DNA from: Letharia columbiana
Lineage: Eukaryota; Ascomycota; Lecanoromycetes; Lecanorales; Parmeliaceae
Direction: 5' to 3'
Assembly (NCBI RefSeq): GCF_014066305.1
Contig: NW_023501090.1
Coordinates: 124,001 to 188,000, forward strand
DNA: 64,000 bases
Shown: positions 47,801 through 60,625 of the stretch, piece by piece
Position numbering within the stretch: position 1 is the stretch's first letter
Layout: each line of letters begins with the position of its first letter
Translations under genes and position numbers: made by a program
The notes under the pieces: model-generated
What the model was told of the DNA's origin: nothing
What the model saw: only the letters and a program-made list of their open reading frames with translations
Database searches by the model: none

Positions 47801-50510
47801 TAAAATATCTAGCTTATTATTTACTCTAGAAAAAATAATATTAAGATTTTCTTATAATATTAAAAGATCGAAAGCTTATACGCGAAGACTTCTTAAAATA
47901 ATTTTATCGCTAGATTATAAATATCGATATTTTATTTATAATCGCTAATAATTTTAAAATACTATAACTTTTATACTATCTTAACTCTAATATATAATTA
48001 AAATTAATATTTATTATAAAGAATTAATTAATAAAAAAAGCTATAGAGCTAGAGATAGAATTATTAAAGAATTTATTAATCGATAATATTAAAGTCTTTC
48101 TAGCTCTAGATTATTAGTTATCTTATAATTACTAATTATTTATAATAATTCTAATCTTTTTTATTAATATTAATTAATAATAATATAAGATTCTTATAGA
48201 CTTCGAGTATATCGAAGATAAATATATTAATTAGAAACTTATAAATATTATTAATTTAATTCTTATAAAATATAAGATTTAAACTTATATATTTAGACTT
48301 ATAACTAATAACGCTAGTAATAATAATATACTCTTTAAAGATTTAATTATTTATCTTTCTATTTTTATAGTAGAGAACTTACTTAATATTAAAGAATTTA
48401 AATTCTCGAATTATTTATAATATATTCTTTATATAGCGCACGTTATTTAATTAGCCTTAAAAGAACTTCTAGATAATATTAAAGTTATTTTAATAAATAA
48501 AAATTTTTAAAGAAGCTAGAATAATAAAGAAGATAAGAATTAAATTTGAGTAAGTATAGTCGATTTATCGATAACTCTAATAAAGATATAATATTTCTTA
48601 TTATTATTCTAGTTATTATATTATTAATTATATTAAAATTCGAAAAATTATTATATATATTAATATTAGCGACTAGCGTAAAGAGATCTTTTTTATACTA
48701 TAAGCTAAACGGCTTTAAGATAAGAATATTTTAATATTAGATAAATATTAATTTTCTAAAAAAAAGTAATACTATTAGAGATACTCTCTTAAGCTCTTTT
48801 AGAATATTAAGACTCGCTAAGATTTAACTTATTAGATATTAATTCGCGCTCTACTTCTTTATATTAATATTATATACTTTTTAAAAAATAAATTAATTAT
48901 CTATTTAAGATTAAGTAATAAAAAATAATTATAAATAAAAATTATAGTTTAGGCGTTTAAATAATTTTCGATTAATTTTTAATAGATTTAATATTTAATT
49001 TAGCTTATTAGATTTTTTTATAAATTTATAAAATTAATAAGTAAAGAAAAGAAGATTATAATTTACTACGTCTTTAACGTTTATAATTATCTATTTAATT
49101 ATATAAATAAAAAGCTTAAAAAATTAAGAAGAAAGAGAATTTCTTAAAAAAAATAACTTTTTAAAGCTCTTAAAACAGCTCGCGAGAAATTAACTATCTA
49201 TTATAATTAAACTTAATTAAATTTAAGCTATTTATATAAATAAGTTATACTTCTATATTTAAATTATAATAATATAAAGTTAAAGAGATTAAATTAAAAG
49301 ATTAATATTAAAGAGAAGCTATAGACGAAGATCTATTAGAAAGCGCTTAAAAGAATATTCTAAAATTATTAAAATATTAATATAAGTAGTTAATTATAAA
49401 GAGCTAAGCGAATAAGTTAATTAAATAAAAATACGCTCGATTAAGCGATAAAATCTAAGATTAAAAATTTAGATAATAAGAATAAGTATAATTAGCTTTA
49501 GTAATATAAACGAAATAATAAATCTTCTAATTATTATTCTAATTATAATCTTACCTCTAACTTTTATAAAACTTCTTTTAATAATTTAGCGAATCTTTTA
49601 ATTTTAAAGTAATAGAAAAAATTAAAATTTAAATATATTATAATTATTTAAATAACTTATAATATTCTTTATTCTTTCGCGGAGGCTATTATATATAAGC
49701 GATACTTCTTAATAATTAAAAGATATTATAATACTTAAAAATATTATTTATTAGCGATATTTTATATTTTAATAATAATTCTTTATATAAAGTATTAAGA
49801 AAATAAGCTTAAATAGACTAAACTTAATCTTAAAGAAGATTTTAGTATATTAAATTAAACTAAAAGAGCTAATAGTACTTTATATAAAAATTTAGTTAAT
49901 AATTATAATAATTATATTAGCGAAGATAATAAGCTTACGAAAAGTACTTTAATAAGTTTAATATTTATAAGTTTATTAAGATATATCGCTAATACTCTAT
50001 AATATATAAAAAGATAATTAATAAATTTATAATTAAAGAAAATTAATAATAATAGATCTAACCTCAACGAAGAGGTCTAAAATAACTTAAAAAGCGAATT
50101 TATCTATAAATAGTTAATAAGTTTAATTAAATAAAAATAAATTTAAGATATTTAAAAGAATTACGATAGAGTAGAATAGAAGAGTAGCGGAGAATTCGAG
50201 AGAAGAATAAATATAAAGTTTATTAAGCTTATTTAATACGTTAAGATAAATATATAAATAGAGATAATTATAGAATTTTATTCTTATAATATTTAAAGAT
50301 TTAAAATTTAGAATATTCTTTTATATTATAATTTTAAGAAGAAGAATAGAGACGCTTATAGTTCTAATTATTATTCTAATTATTACTATTAATAAGAAGA
50401 TAAATAGCTATATTAGATTACTCTTTATATTCCCTCTCTCTTAATAAAGAAGAATAAATATATTCTATATATCTCAGTCGAATTATTCTATAAATATAGA
50501 AATCCCAATC

Positions 50511-50676
50511 GGAATATTTCATATATATATTATTTTATAATATAATATTACAAATATATCATACCGTAGAATATCCCGCTAAGATCTCGAACCTATATCA
50601 GAAAAATGAAATAGTATCCGACTCTACTTATATCATATTCGGGTACGATATAGTATCACTTGATATGAAATATTCC
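50511..50676. mobile_element. Possible 166-bp MITE with 14-bp inverted ends
   Basis: GGAATATTTCATAT (50511-50524) is the exact reverse complement of ATATGAAATATTCC (50663-50676). The interior is noncoding and has CA/TG dinucleotides, unlike the RIP-degraded DNA to its left. No clear target duplication is visible, so it could also be part of an LTR. Confidence 0.45.
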
Positions 50677-51754
50677 ATGAGATATATTATATCTTTTCGA
50701 CTAGTACTTAAGTAGATATAAAGATTACTTAAATACTTAGTTATCACCTAAATAAATTAGATAGCGACTATTTTCTTTAGCTATATAATTAGTATATAAC
50801 TAAAGCAATTAAAAAGAGACTAACTCGCGAGAGATATTCGCTTTTAATAAGAAAGTTATTAGCTAATTTAGTATAAAAGTAGATTAAATTAGAAACCCTT
50901 AAGAATATAGAGCGAAATCGTAGTATTCTACTTAATCACCTATATTAAAAGAAATAGAACTATTTAATTAGTTTCTATCAATAATAGAAGCATTAATTTA
51001 TTACGATATACACTAAAGAGTAATTAAATCTCGACTATAATTTCACTTAATGGAGCGAGAGTAGTTATCCTCTAGTTAAGACTATTATAAATCGTTATAT
51101 ATCTATTAAATAATTAGTAGAAAAGATTACTAAGAAAGTAAATAAGATTATTTATACTTTCGAGTATAAATTAAAGTGTTAAAAGAGAAATAATCCCCGT
51201 AGTATTAATGCCAGTAGATCATTCTTCGTAGACCTTCTCGATTACATTATCTACTAGATAATCGAACTCGTTTATATAAAGTTAGTTGCGGCGAAAAGGT
51301 GGGTTTTTGACGTTAAGAATAAAGTATTTTAAAAACTCGAGAAGAATAAGTATTAATAAGCATACTATCTCTCTAAACGATATAGTTTATTCTATAAATA
51401 TTAGCTATTTCGCTATATTATCGAGAAGATTTCTATTTTTCTTTCTCTTTTACACCCGAGATAGCTTAGTAAGACATCGAAAATTATAATAAATTAAGAA
51501 ATAACTTTCAATCCGACTATTATAATAACTACCTATACGGCTCTAACTAGTACTAATAACACTTAAAGCCAATTTAATAATTATTCTAGCGGCGACGATA
51601 ATCGACAATCTACTCCGATACTCACACAGTTGAGATATAATTGACGAGAATTAAACTTACTAAAGGCGAGTACTTTTTCGATATATAAGTTTTATAAAAA
51701 GATTCTAGAAGATTATCGCGCTAAAGAGTATATAAGAGAGATAACGAAGGCTTT

Positions 51755-53218
51755 GTGCTCCGCTTTGATGTCGCAGCCGTGCCAACATCACTTGAGCCTT
51801 CAAAGCCGACTGCGCTTGGGCGATCGCGTCAAAATCCCAGGGTGGTGACCCGGGACGGTGATCCACCTTATTACGAACAAGAGGCCAAAAAAGCTGAGGC
51901 CACAGAGCTAGACCACTGCCGAGAGATTTGCAAGAAACCCTGCCGAAACCGTCCTAATGTGCCTAGCACTCACGATTACAAAATCCCCACGAGCCCTCCA
52001 TCGAGTCGTCGGTATCAGCCTGCCGAGCTAACCAGCAACACGGGGCAGCAAAGAATAAACATTGAAGAGTTGGAACAGCCGGAAACATCAGCGTTGGGTA
52101 TACCAACCGAGCCCGAATCGCTGGGACTCCTGACAGACCGAGCGCCTCCACAAAACTTCTCGCCAACAGAAGCGACAGCTGTTACGCTCGTGAACAGCCC
52201 TGACTTCTCACAACACGACGTTATGGCAGGCCTGGCACCCAGTACATATGCCCTCAGCCCAGTCATGCCAAGGCGCATTCCGGCGCAACAAGGTGCCTCA
52301 CCTGAGGGCTATTGGCCGAATACCAATATACCTGAAAGTGAGAAGTTGGGCCCGCATAGAACATGGAAGGGTACTTGGGCACTGTCATCCATTCAGCTAC
52401 TCTATGCGTGTCAAAAGGGTATTATTCCAGGCCCGCCTGAGCTTAGCACTGCGGATCTGGAAGACCGAAGCAAAGGGGACATATTCGTCAAGGGAGCCGC
52501 GGTTTTACAGATCTCATGGCTTGTGATCCAAATAATCGCTCGTGCAAGCGAGGGTCTCGCGATAAGTCTACTAGAGATCACCACCCTCGCCTTCGCAGCC
52601 TGTGCAATCGCTACCTACATCCTCCTGTGGCACAAGCCCCAAGATGTCATGACACCCACATACATCGATGCCACCAACATTCTCACCCGGGAGCAAGTCA
52701 TCGGCTTAGCAGCCCGTTCTCCTGTATCGACTTTGTTCGTGCACGAATTCTGGCTTCATGGGGTGGCTGTTCGAGCCATGGCAGACACCGTCTTCCCTTG
52801 GACACGTGGCATACCGATACGACTCCCGCGGCAAGGGGATACCCTCTACCTCAACCCAATCTTCATAGGCATCGGCTTTGGCGGCGCTCTTTTCGGTACC
52901 ATCCATTTCGTTGCCTGGAACTTCGTGTTCCCAACGCCAGTCGAGCGGATGCTCTGGCGCGTGTCCTGCTGCGTAAATCTCAGCATGCCACTGCTGGGCA
53001 CCGCTATGTACTTTGTGACGATACACAATGCTAGAAAAGACAACGAGACGGACACCAAGACGAATGCGCTGCTGAGACCCTTTACTACGATTTGCACATT
53101 GCTGTATCTGTTTGCGAGGTTGTACCTTATGACGGAGGTCTTTCGATCGTTGGCGTATCCGCCGCCGACTACGTTTCAGGACATCAATTGGCCCAGCGCT
53201 ATACCGCATGTTAACTGA
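51755..53218 (+). pseudogene. 5'-truncated multi-pass membrane protein gene
   Basis: The open frame gives 487 codons but begins without an ATG (the first codon is GTG); the first in-frame Met is about 150 residues in. The C-terminal two thirds match a large fungal family of membrane proteins: DRSKGDIFVKGAAVLQISW, VIQIIARASEGLAIS, TLAFAACAIATYILLWHKPQDV, then NPIFIGIGFGGALFGTIHFVAWNF and a last helix before FRSLAYPPPTTFQ...IPHVN. Members normally start with a signal or first helix and an N-terminal block containing further helices; this part is absent and the sequence upstream is RIP-degraded. The gene was probably cut by the insertion of the repeat block. The family has no known function. An upstream exon hidden in mutated DNA cannot be fully excluded. 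Confidence 0.7.
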
Positions 53219-53863
53219 CATTTATCTACCTGTGCACTACGCCAGTTCTGCAATTTCGATTCGGTACTCTCAAATTGTTTGATCTCAGTCCCTTGCGATA
53301 TGAGTCTTAGTTGATTGCCTAGCAGCGCCTCATACAGCCGAGTGTTTGCTTCAGTCCTCGAACACAGTCCGATTGCTTGAGCATCTGTTTGTGAACAATC
53401 AGGCCTCAACGGCCACGTTGCGAAATCTTGATTGCTTGTCAAAGACACGTACATCTTCTCCTCTGTGTCCACTGAGCAATCCAGCTATAATACCCCCTCT
53501 CATGGACATAGCTTGATCGTTGATAAAGAGCGTGAGAATGACGACTTTATACACGCTCAATATGAAATATATACATTTAGCCATTTTGTGGTTATATAGG
53601 TCTCAAAACCTTGGGAACTCCCATTCGCTTATGCAGGGATGCCAAGAATTCGATCCTTCGTGGGAATTCTTATTTCCGAACTCTGACAGTGACACAGTCC
53701 TCGTCCAGCCCCGCTGCCACCTTCCCACCCCTCTTTGCTTCCATTCTCTTCACCTCAGCAATCTTGATGCGTAGCGCAGGTTTCTTTCCCCCTCGGCCCT
53801 ACCTCAACGTTGATTGGCGGTCTGCATCGCATCCATATTAAGAAACACTCAATTACTCTCGCC
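53219..53863. other. Intergenic stretch, no gene assigned
   Basis: Overlapping short frames only; the last part probably contains the promoter and leader of the BTB gene. Confidence 0.4.
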
Positions 53864-55015
53864 ATGGGTAACCTTCTGACAACACCTGACCGAGAGGCTC
53901 GTGTAACTTCAGCCCGCGCTGAGGACTTTGCGATCACGACGCCAGGGACATTCGATGAAGATCCTGCCACCTTTACTAAGAACCATATATGCCTTAAGTC
54001 CGCGCTAGAGGCTATAATAACCATGCCATTGAGCGAAGTGCCGTCGCCTCCACGTTTCAAACACTGCGCACCCGTACGACCACCCAATAGCCCTGAAACC
54101 GATCGATGGTCATTCCAAGGATCGTCGCGATCTGGATCTGCACACTCACCACCACCGCACACCAAGCGTTATGATACACCTAGCGATTCCGGCTCGTACA
54201 CAGACAAGTACGCGGACATGAGTTCAGACTCGGACTTCTTCCAGTGAGTGCCTGTTCGTCTTCGAAAACATCGCCCCCGAGTACTAACACATACTAGACT
54301 CATAGTTGGACCAGCTGTTGACATATTCGTCGGCCCTGAGGAAGTACATTTTACCTTACCGCGTAAACTCCTCTATTATCATTCGAGATTCGCGGAGCGC
54401 GCTATAGAAGGATTCTTCCGCGAAGCCTCCGAGAAGGCGCTTAGGCTTCCGCAAGATGACCCCGAGGTCTTCTACTGGCTGGTACAATGGATGCTCCAAG
54501 GAAACCTTGAAATGGTGGAGCAACTCCGACAGAAATATCAATGGAAGAACGGTAGACAGGATTGGCGCGAATACGCTTGCCGTCTCCTATGCCGGCTTTG
54601 GATTCTTGGCGATAAGATTCTGCATGAACCCGAGTCGAGCAGAAGATGGCCTGGGATATCTTTTGCTTGGAGTATCCGTTGGGGCTTGCATGACTTGTTT
54701 TGCGGCGCTCAGGACGATAATTTGCGAACACCCTTGATACCAGATATTGTCATTGAGGTATGGCAGAATACCATGCCGGACATTGAAGAGCCCGGCAAGC
54801 ATCGGTTTGGACCTCGAGACCGGAGCTTACGCCAGATACTGTTCGACGAGCTCTGCGATTCACATTTTCACAAAACGGGAGTCTTTGACTGCTCGGAGTA
54901 CTCCAAGTGCTTTATGTTGGACGGTGGCAAGTTTGCGGCGGATGTGCTTGCGTATCTCATGCGTTTTGCCAATATGAATTTTGATGAGCGAAATGTAGAA
55001 ATGCAGTGGGATTGA
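53864..55015 (+). CDS. BTB/POZ domain protein
   Basis: Two exons, 53864-54243 and 54298-55015, joined across a 54-nt intron that has a perfect branch motif (TACTAAC) and a GTGAGT donor. The frame is 365 codons plus stop. The N-terminal about 125 residues are disordered and Ser/Pro-rich (start MGNLLTTPDREARV). A BTB fold follows: VDIFVGPEEVHFTLPRKLLYYHS, FAERAIEGFFREASEKALRLP, DDPEVFYWLVQWMLQGNL. The rest is helical with no kelch or other extra domain. Many fungal BTB proteins of this build are of unknown function; adaptor roles for cullin-3 ligases are known for some members but cannot be read from this sequence. Confidence 0.85.
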
Positions 55016-55458
55016 TGTGCACGGAGCGCATACCGAAGAATACGCGCGGGAGAAGGGTTTGCAAGCATGTTGTTCAGTAGATGGGAATATGATTGAGACA
55101 ATCCGTTGCCGGCATATTGTTTGTTTGGATGAGCGTAGATATTGACTGAGATGACAATGGTATAACGAATATTTGAATCAGGTAATCTTAGCTAAGATAA
55201 ATGTTACGGGAAGCTGTGTTTGTAGAAGGAGAAGTTGCACAGCGACAAAGATTCCGCGGCTCAAATTAGCGTCGTATAGAGTGACAAAAGAGGTAATTTA
55301 GCCGAGGGGAAGAGCTTTGGGGGGGGGGGGGGGGGGGTTTTTTTTTATCAACTACAAGGATTGTCAAGATCAATTCAGCCGATATCGCGGCCTACATCTG
55401 CCTCGCTGCCAAAACCACACACAAAGTCAGGCACTGTAGTTCTCCTCAGACCCCTACA
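55016..55458. other. Intergenic stretch with a G-run/T-run
   Basis: At 55319-55346 there is a run of about 19 G followed by about 9 T, similar in style to the homopolymer mosaic near 29.5 kb and possibly an assembly artifact. No gene is seen otherwise. Confidence 0.5.
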
Positions 55459-56116
55459 ATGTCTTCCTCACCTACACCCTCGGAGCGCGAGAAGAAAGAC
55501 AAGGAAGACCGCACTAGAGAGGCAGAAGAGCAAGCAAAGCTACCGTACAAATGGACTCAGACAATACAAGACCTCGACATCACAATATCCGTGGCCTCAA
55601 ATCTACGCGGTAAAGACATCGTGGTAGACATGACCAAGACGAAGCTGAAAGTTGGGGTGAAGGGCCAGGAGGCTTTCATTGATGTACGCGCAGCTACATA
55701 TTACGTTCTATACTAAGCTACGTCTTTATATGTGGAGCCAGCGCTGATGCTCCTTGCTTTCACAGGGTCCCCTCCCCTACGAGATCCACCCCTCCGAATC
55801 CACCTGGACGCTCGAGCCCACCTCCTCCGGCAAAGACATCTCCATCCACCTCGATAAAGCCAACAAGCAGCAATGGTGGGCCTCCGTCACCGCCAACGCC
55901 CCCTACTTCCTCGACACCTCTAAGATCCAGCCGGAGAATAGCAAGCTGGGCGATCTGGATGGGGAGACGAGGGGTATGGTGGAGAAAATGATGTATGATC
56001 AGCGGCAGAAGGAGATGGGGAAGCCGACGAGTGAGGAGCAGGGGAAGTTGGACATGTTGGAGAAGTTCAAGAAGAGTCATCCGGAGATGGATTTCTCGAA
56101 TGCGAAGATGGGTTGA
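55459..56116 (+). CDS. nudC: Nuclear movement protein NudC (CS/p23-like domain)
   Basis: Two exons, 55459-55683 and 55766-56116, with an 82-nt intron; 191 codons plus stop, the usual size for fungal NudC. A charged N-terminal segment ([19 protein letters not shown]) leads into the CS domain: [36 protein letters not shown], the junction [19 protein letters not shown], and [23 protein letters not shown]. The conserved tail follows: [37 protein letters not shown], and finally [12 protein letters not shown]. NudC is a co-chaperone-type protein linked to dynein function and nuclear migration in filamentous fungi. It appears intact and is likely single-copy. Confidence 0.95.
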
Positions 56117-56730
56117 AAGGGAGCTGAGCGAGGAGGGGGGAGGGGGAGGGGAGCGAGATGGGTCTTTGCTTGCATAGCGATGGGGTGCATGGATTGTGAA
56201 CGAGTGAAGTGTGAGACAATCATTACTGGCTACGTGCCTTGCTGCACTACAGCTTTGAGCATTAGATCCGAAACAGCGAGCCGAGTCATGCATGATCACA
56301 TTCTGTTTGTTGAGGTGATGAAGCTGGCGTCTGTGAACAAGCCTGGCAAGTCTAACAGCATCTATGGAACTTCGCTCATGATGTCTGCAGTATTCTGCAG
56401 TACCGGGGTATGTCTGCATGCGTAGCACTTGGCATTTTTCTGGGTCTCAGACCCCAATCTCGATTGTCGCGAGTATGTTTGGGGTTTTTATGTCTTCTCA
56501 CTTCCCCATCTATGCGTCTAAAATAAGGCTGACCTCTGGGAAAATATCGGGGTCTGGCGCGATCATCCCCGTAGGATTCTGACATGCATGATGCTGTCAT
56601 ACAATAGAACTAGCGAAACGTGGCCCCTCAATCAGCCTTCAGACGACCAGCGATAACGACCGTCTTACACAACGCTGGTGGATCAACAAAAATACTAATC
56701 AAGACCGAGATACAGTCGAAGACAGGAACA
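56117..56730. other. Intergenic stretch, no gene assigned
   Basis: A frame on the minus strand at 55760-56428 is a shadow of nudC. Nothing else is recognised; the right part presumably carries the promoter of the NLR-like gene. Confidence 0.45.
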
Positions 56731-59700
56731 ATGAAGAAATGGACGCAAAAGCGCCTGCGTGCCAAAGGCAAAGAGCCTCGAACATCGGCAGCGGTACGGG
56801 TTCTTGCAACCTTTTGACTACTGGTCACTGTTTTGTTTGTGTGTCCAAGCTTATTGTTGTTAGGGATCGAGCTCGAATCTTAACTCTGCAACTGCTCCCG
56901 GACCATTGCTCCCGGTGCCGGAACCAGAGAGCCAGCTTCAACCACCAGCTGGGGCTCCTTTCCCCAGCTCTTCGTCATCCGCAGTGTCTGGAGTGCCATA
57001 TGGGCTGCTATTGCTTTGTCGGGGAGTAGAGCCGATAGTAGAGTAAGTCAGATGTACACCCGACCATGGCGCTAAATAGGTCTTCTGAAACCCATTGTAG
57101 CATAGTCGCAGTCCATGGACTCAACGGCCACCGCGAGACAACCTGGACCGATCAACATGATGTACTCTGGCTTCGAGATCTGTTGCCATCCAAGCTTCCA
57201 AACGCGCGCATTTGGACCTGGGGTTACGACTCACGAACTCACACTAAGAGCCATCGTGACCATTTGACGATCAAGAAGTTGTACGATCATGGTAGAGCGC
57301 TGGTACAGGATCTCGACGGCGAGCGACGAGATGATGATTCATATCGACGGCCAATTATCTTCATCGCTCATAGTCTGGGAGGAATTGTTGTCAAGAGTGT
57401 AAGCTTTGTCTTCCTTGATGCTTCTTATGTTTATTTGACTTCTGCCGCTTCGGACTGCTGTGCATACCAACTTTAAGCTCGCTTGAGTGGACAACAGCTT
57501 AACATTTTGACCTAACATCTCTCGAGGCACTACTTCACTCCGATCGAGTGAGAAAAGGTCATCTTGAAGAAGAGAGATCCATCAAGCTCTCTACCTACGG
57601 CATCATCTTCATGGGTACTCCACACCAAGGCGGCCAGGGGGTGAAAGTTGGGGAAATACTGCTCAACCTGGCGAAGGTACGGGGCAACACAAATGATAGT
57701 CTTCTTAAACACCTAGAGGAACACTCCGAGCCTCTACAACAACAGAATTCCGACTTTGCATCTATCAGTCAAGACTTCAACATAAAATTTGCCTATGAGA
57801 CATTGCCGACCCCTCTTGTTGGTGGAGCGGCCAAAGTAGTAAGTGTGCTGCATCATGAACGTCGATCAATCATCTCACTACAGCCAGATCGTTCCAAAAT
57901 GGTCCGCTGTGGTTCCTGGCACTCCAGATGCTGCGGAGTTTGGTATCAGTAAAGACCACATTCAAATGACAAAATTTTCGAACAGCGACGACCAAGACTT
58001 CAGGAAGTTGTCTCGAATGCTAGCGTCCATGATTCAGAAGGCACAAGCAAAGATAGAGAGCAACTGGAAATCAGAAGGGCGTCTAAAACAAGGTGTGTGA
58101 CCGCGAAGCTTAGGCATGAAGCTTTTGCAGGATAGAGGTCGCTAGTTCCCATGGAAATGGGTCATTGGCGGACCTCATTTTCTTCTCTCAGTGTACTTGG
58201 TTGTGAAGATGTCAGAACGAAAGCCGCTAGTGCTCGTTCGATTAAATGTCTACGAATCTAATTCTCTCAAGCGGAACAAACTGAACACGCTGTTGCGATC
58301 AAAAGCTGATATCGCATTGATTTGACCTGTCCTTTGTTTCGTTTTGGAGTTGCTGTTGTCTTCGAGTATCGGTCAACCTCGATCGCTCAATATTTCAACA
58401 GCGAACCTGATGAATCACTACTGATGGTCGTTGATTTCCAGGCAGACAAGCGTACAAAGTGCCTTTCCACATCCGAGGAGTCCCGATCGTAGGGAAATAT
58501 GTCGAGCGACATTGGGAAATGCAATACATGGAGGGAAAATTGTTACCAAAAGAAGAAAGCAAGCAGCAAAAAAAACTCGTGCTTCATGGTCTGGGAGGCA
58601 TTGGCAAGACACAGCTGTCTCTAGCTTATGCAAGGAAACATCAAACTGATTACACTGCCGTATTCTGGCTCAATGGACAGGCTCGTGAAAGCCTTAAACA
58701 AAGTATTGCAGGGATTGCGAGCCGGTTGCCGAAAGACCAGATGTCGGAATTTGCCACGAGTTGCACCCAGCAAGGCAGCGAACAGCTGGATAAACTTGTC
58801 GAGGAAGTCCTGGGATGGTTCAGCAGGGAGGGTAACGGCAAATGGCTACTGATCTACGACAATGTTGATCGCGATAGTTCTCACGATCCAGAGGCTTTCG
58901 ACATTGTGGATTTCCTGCCCGGAAGCGATCACGGAGCAATCATCATCACAACTCGTCAATTACGACTCGGAACCTTAGGAGATGAGATGCCTGTCACCAA
59001 GATGACAATGGAGGAGGGACTGAAAGTCCTGGAGAATCAATCAGGATCTACATTGATAGGTAATCTTAGTTTCAAAAACGCACCAGTCGATAACACATTA
59101 AGCCTTTTAGTGTTGGCGGGTATCAAAATGCTAATGCTGTTTAGATAACCCACAGGCATCTGAACTTGTGAATCGTGTAGGGGCCCTCCCACTGGCTCTT
59201 GCGCAAGCAGCCTCGTACATGCGAGAGACAGGCACTAGCGTGACCGAATACCTCGACTTCTACAATACCGCTTGGGATGATCTCATGAAACACGAGGCTC
59301 GTCCAGAATCCTTGTTACGCGAATATGGGAATCGCAGTGTCCAGACCACATGGAATATTTCCTTTGAGTCCGTCAAGCGGAAAAATGAAGATGCCGCGAA
59401 CATGCTGCAAGTTTGGTCTTATCTCGACAATAGGGATATCTGGTTTGAGCTTTTCAACAACAAGAAAAACTCGGACCTAGAAGGGTGGTCAAGCCCACCG
59501 GAGTGGTTTCGCAGAGTTGTTCGCAACAAATTGAGTTTCAAAGGGGTCGCTGGCACCCTTCTCGCTTACTCACTGATTGAAGCAAGACAAGACTCTGATT
59601 CCTATGGGGTACATCCGGTAGTCCATGAATGGTGCAGAAAGACAGTGACGACGGACAGGCAACACGAGTCAGCTTTTTTGGCGATCACGTCCGTTGCGTT

Positions 59701-60625
59701 TGGGGTGCCAGATGGAAATGAAAGAGACTACTGGAGGACTCAGCGTCGTCTGCTACCGCATGCAAATCGATTCTCTCAACAGTCGATGGACATGTTGGAA
59801 GAGGCCCTTGAGCCAGAGCAAGCGAATGACCTTCATACTGCGTTTCATTTTCTAGGTGACCTCTATGTGGATAGCGGTTCACGGATGCGGGTAGAGGCTG
59901 AGGCTCTGTATAACCGCGCAATGTCGGGCAGGGAAAAGTCTCTGGGCTCCCATCACATGAATACAATACATACACTTAGCAACATAGGTAGTTTGTACTA
60001 TGACCAGGGAAGGCTGGTAGACGCCGAGGTTATGGGTAGGCGCGTGCTGGCCAAGAGAACAGAGGAATTGGGTCCAGATCACAAGACAACGATGCGTTCA
60101 GTCTATAATCTCGCAATTGTTCTCGAAGACCAAAATAAGCTAGTTGAAGCAGAGGACTTGTACCAGCGGGTATTGACGTGGCATCAAAAGTCGCCGGATC
60201 CAATTCATACCACAAATCCCAACCTATACAATGCCTTGGGAGCTCTCTACCGCAAACAAGGCAAGCTGACAGAGTCCGAGGCCAGGTATCTGCAAGCACT
60301 CGCTGGGTACGAGGCGGCACTAGAGTCAGATCATCCGTCCAGACTGCAAGCCAATCATAATCTAGGGCTCCTATACGTTGACCAAGAAAGGCTAGCAGAA
60401 GCTGAGGCTGCGTTTAAAGGGGTGTTAGAAGGCAGAAAGACAGTCTTTGGGCCGGATCATGAAAAAACACTGGACGTGATGCGCAACCTAGGCTCCGTCT
60501 TTGAGAAGCAGGGAAGATTGACGGAAGCTGAAGCCATATATCGGCAGGCGTTGGCAGGACGTATCAGGGTACTCGGTTCAAAACACGGGTCGACATTGAA
60601 AACGTCCGGGAAGATTGCGAGCTAA
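56731..60625 (+). CDS. NLR/STAND-like receptor: alpha/beta hydrolase - NB-ARC - TPR
   Basis: I infer seven exons: 56731-56793, 56864-57042, 57101-57398, 57527-57838, 57888-58092, 58442-59059 and 59145-60625. Introns are 49-128 nt, except one of 349 nt. The joined frame has 1,051 codons plus stop. A short basic start and a Pro/Ser-rich linker lead into a serine-hydrolase domain: IVDIVAVHGLNGH, WTWGYDS, the nucleophile elbow AHSLGG (Ser about 172), then GIIFMGTPHQGG. The nucleotide-binding domain has Walker A GLGGIGKT (about 402-409), Walker B WLLIYDNVD (about 487-494), IIITTR, the GLPL-like GALPLALAQAA and HPVVHEW (about 715). TPRs start at about 787 (units ending LGPDH). This architecture is known among fungal NLR-like proteins with a lipase-type effector; a role in non-self recognition or cell death is inferred. 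The stop at 60625 lies inside the TPR array, which continues out of frame. Confidence 0.85.

Larger units (their letters stand above)
39253..51745. mobile_element. RIP-degraded AT-rich repeat DNA, main segment
   Basis: About 12.5 kb with extreme AT content, almost no CA/TG and abundant TA and residual CG. It contains a 1.8-kb direct repeat pair (39271-41085 and 41830-43617), an eight-copy 92-bp tandem array (44131-44870) and, at the right end where CA/TG reappear, a short inverted-repeat element (50511-50676). No protein-coding frame survives; the 62- and 67-codon frames near 48546 and 51286 are chance openings. The right boundary coincides with the broken 5' end of the next gene. Confidence 0.85.

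Noticed and set aside
48546..48734. A 62-codon frame with a hydrophobic segment in the AT-rich block
   Set aside because: AT-rich, RIP-mutated DNA gives Ile/Leu/Lys-rich chance frames; no motif supports it.
51286..51489. A 67-codon frame near the right end of the AT-rich block
   Set aside because: Same chance composition, no domain or start support.
30231..51745. Mitochondrial DNA insertion as an explanation for the AT-rich block
   Set aside because: The near-absence of CA/TG with many CG, nested retroelements and no mitochondrial genes fits RIP, not mitochondrial sequence.
52706..53221. Minus-strand frame of 171 codons
   Set aside because: Shadow of the membrane-protein frame on the other strand.
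57066..57100. ATG at 57066 as start of the NLR-like gene
   Set aside because: This segment reads as intron: a donor at 57043 and acceptor at 57100 join upstream coding sequence to give IVDIVAVHGLNGH, a much better family match.
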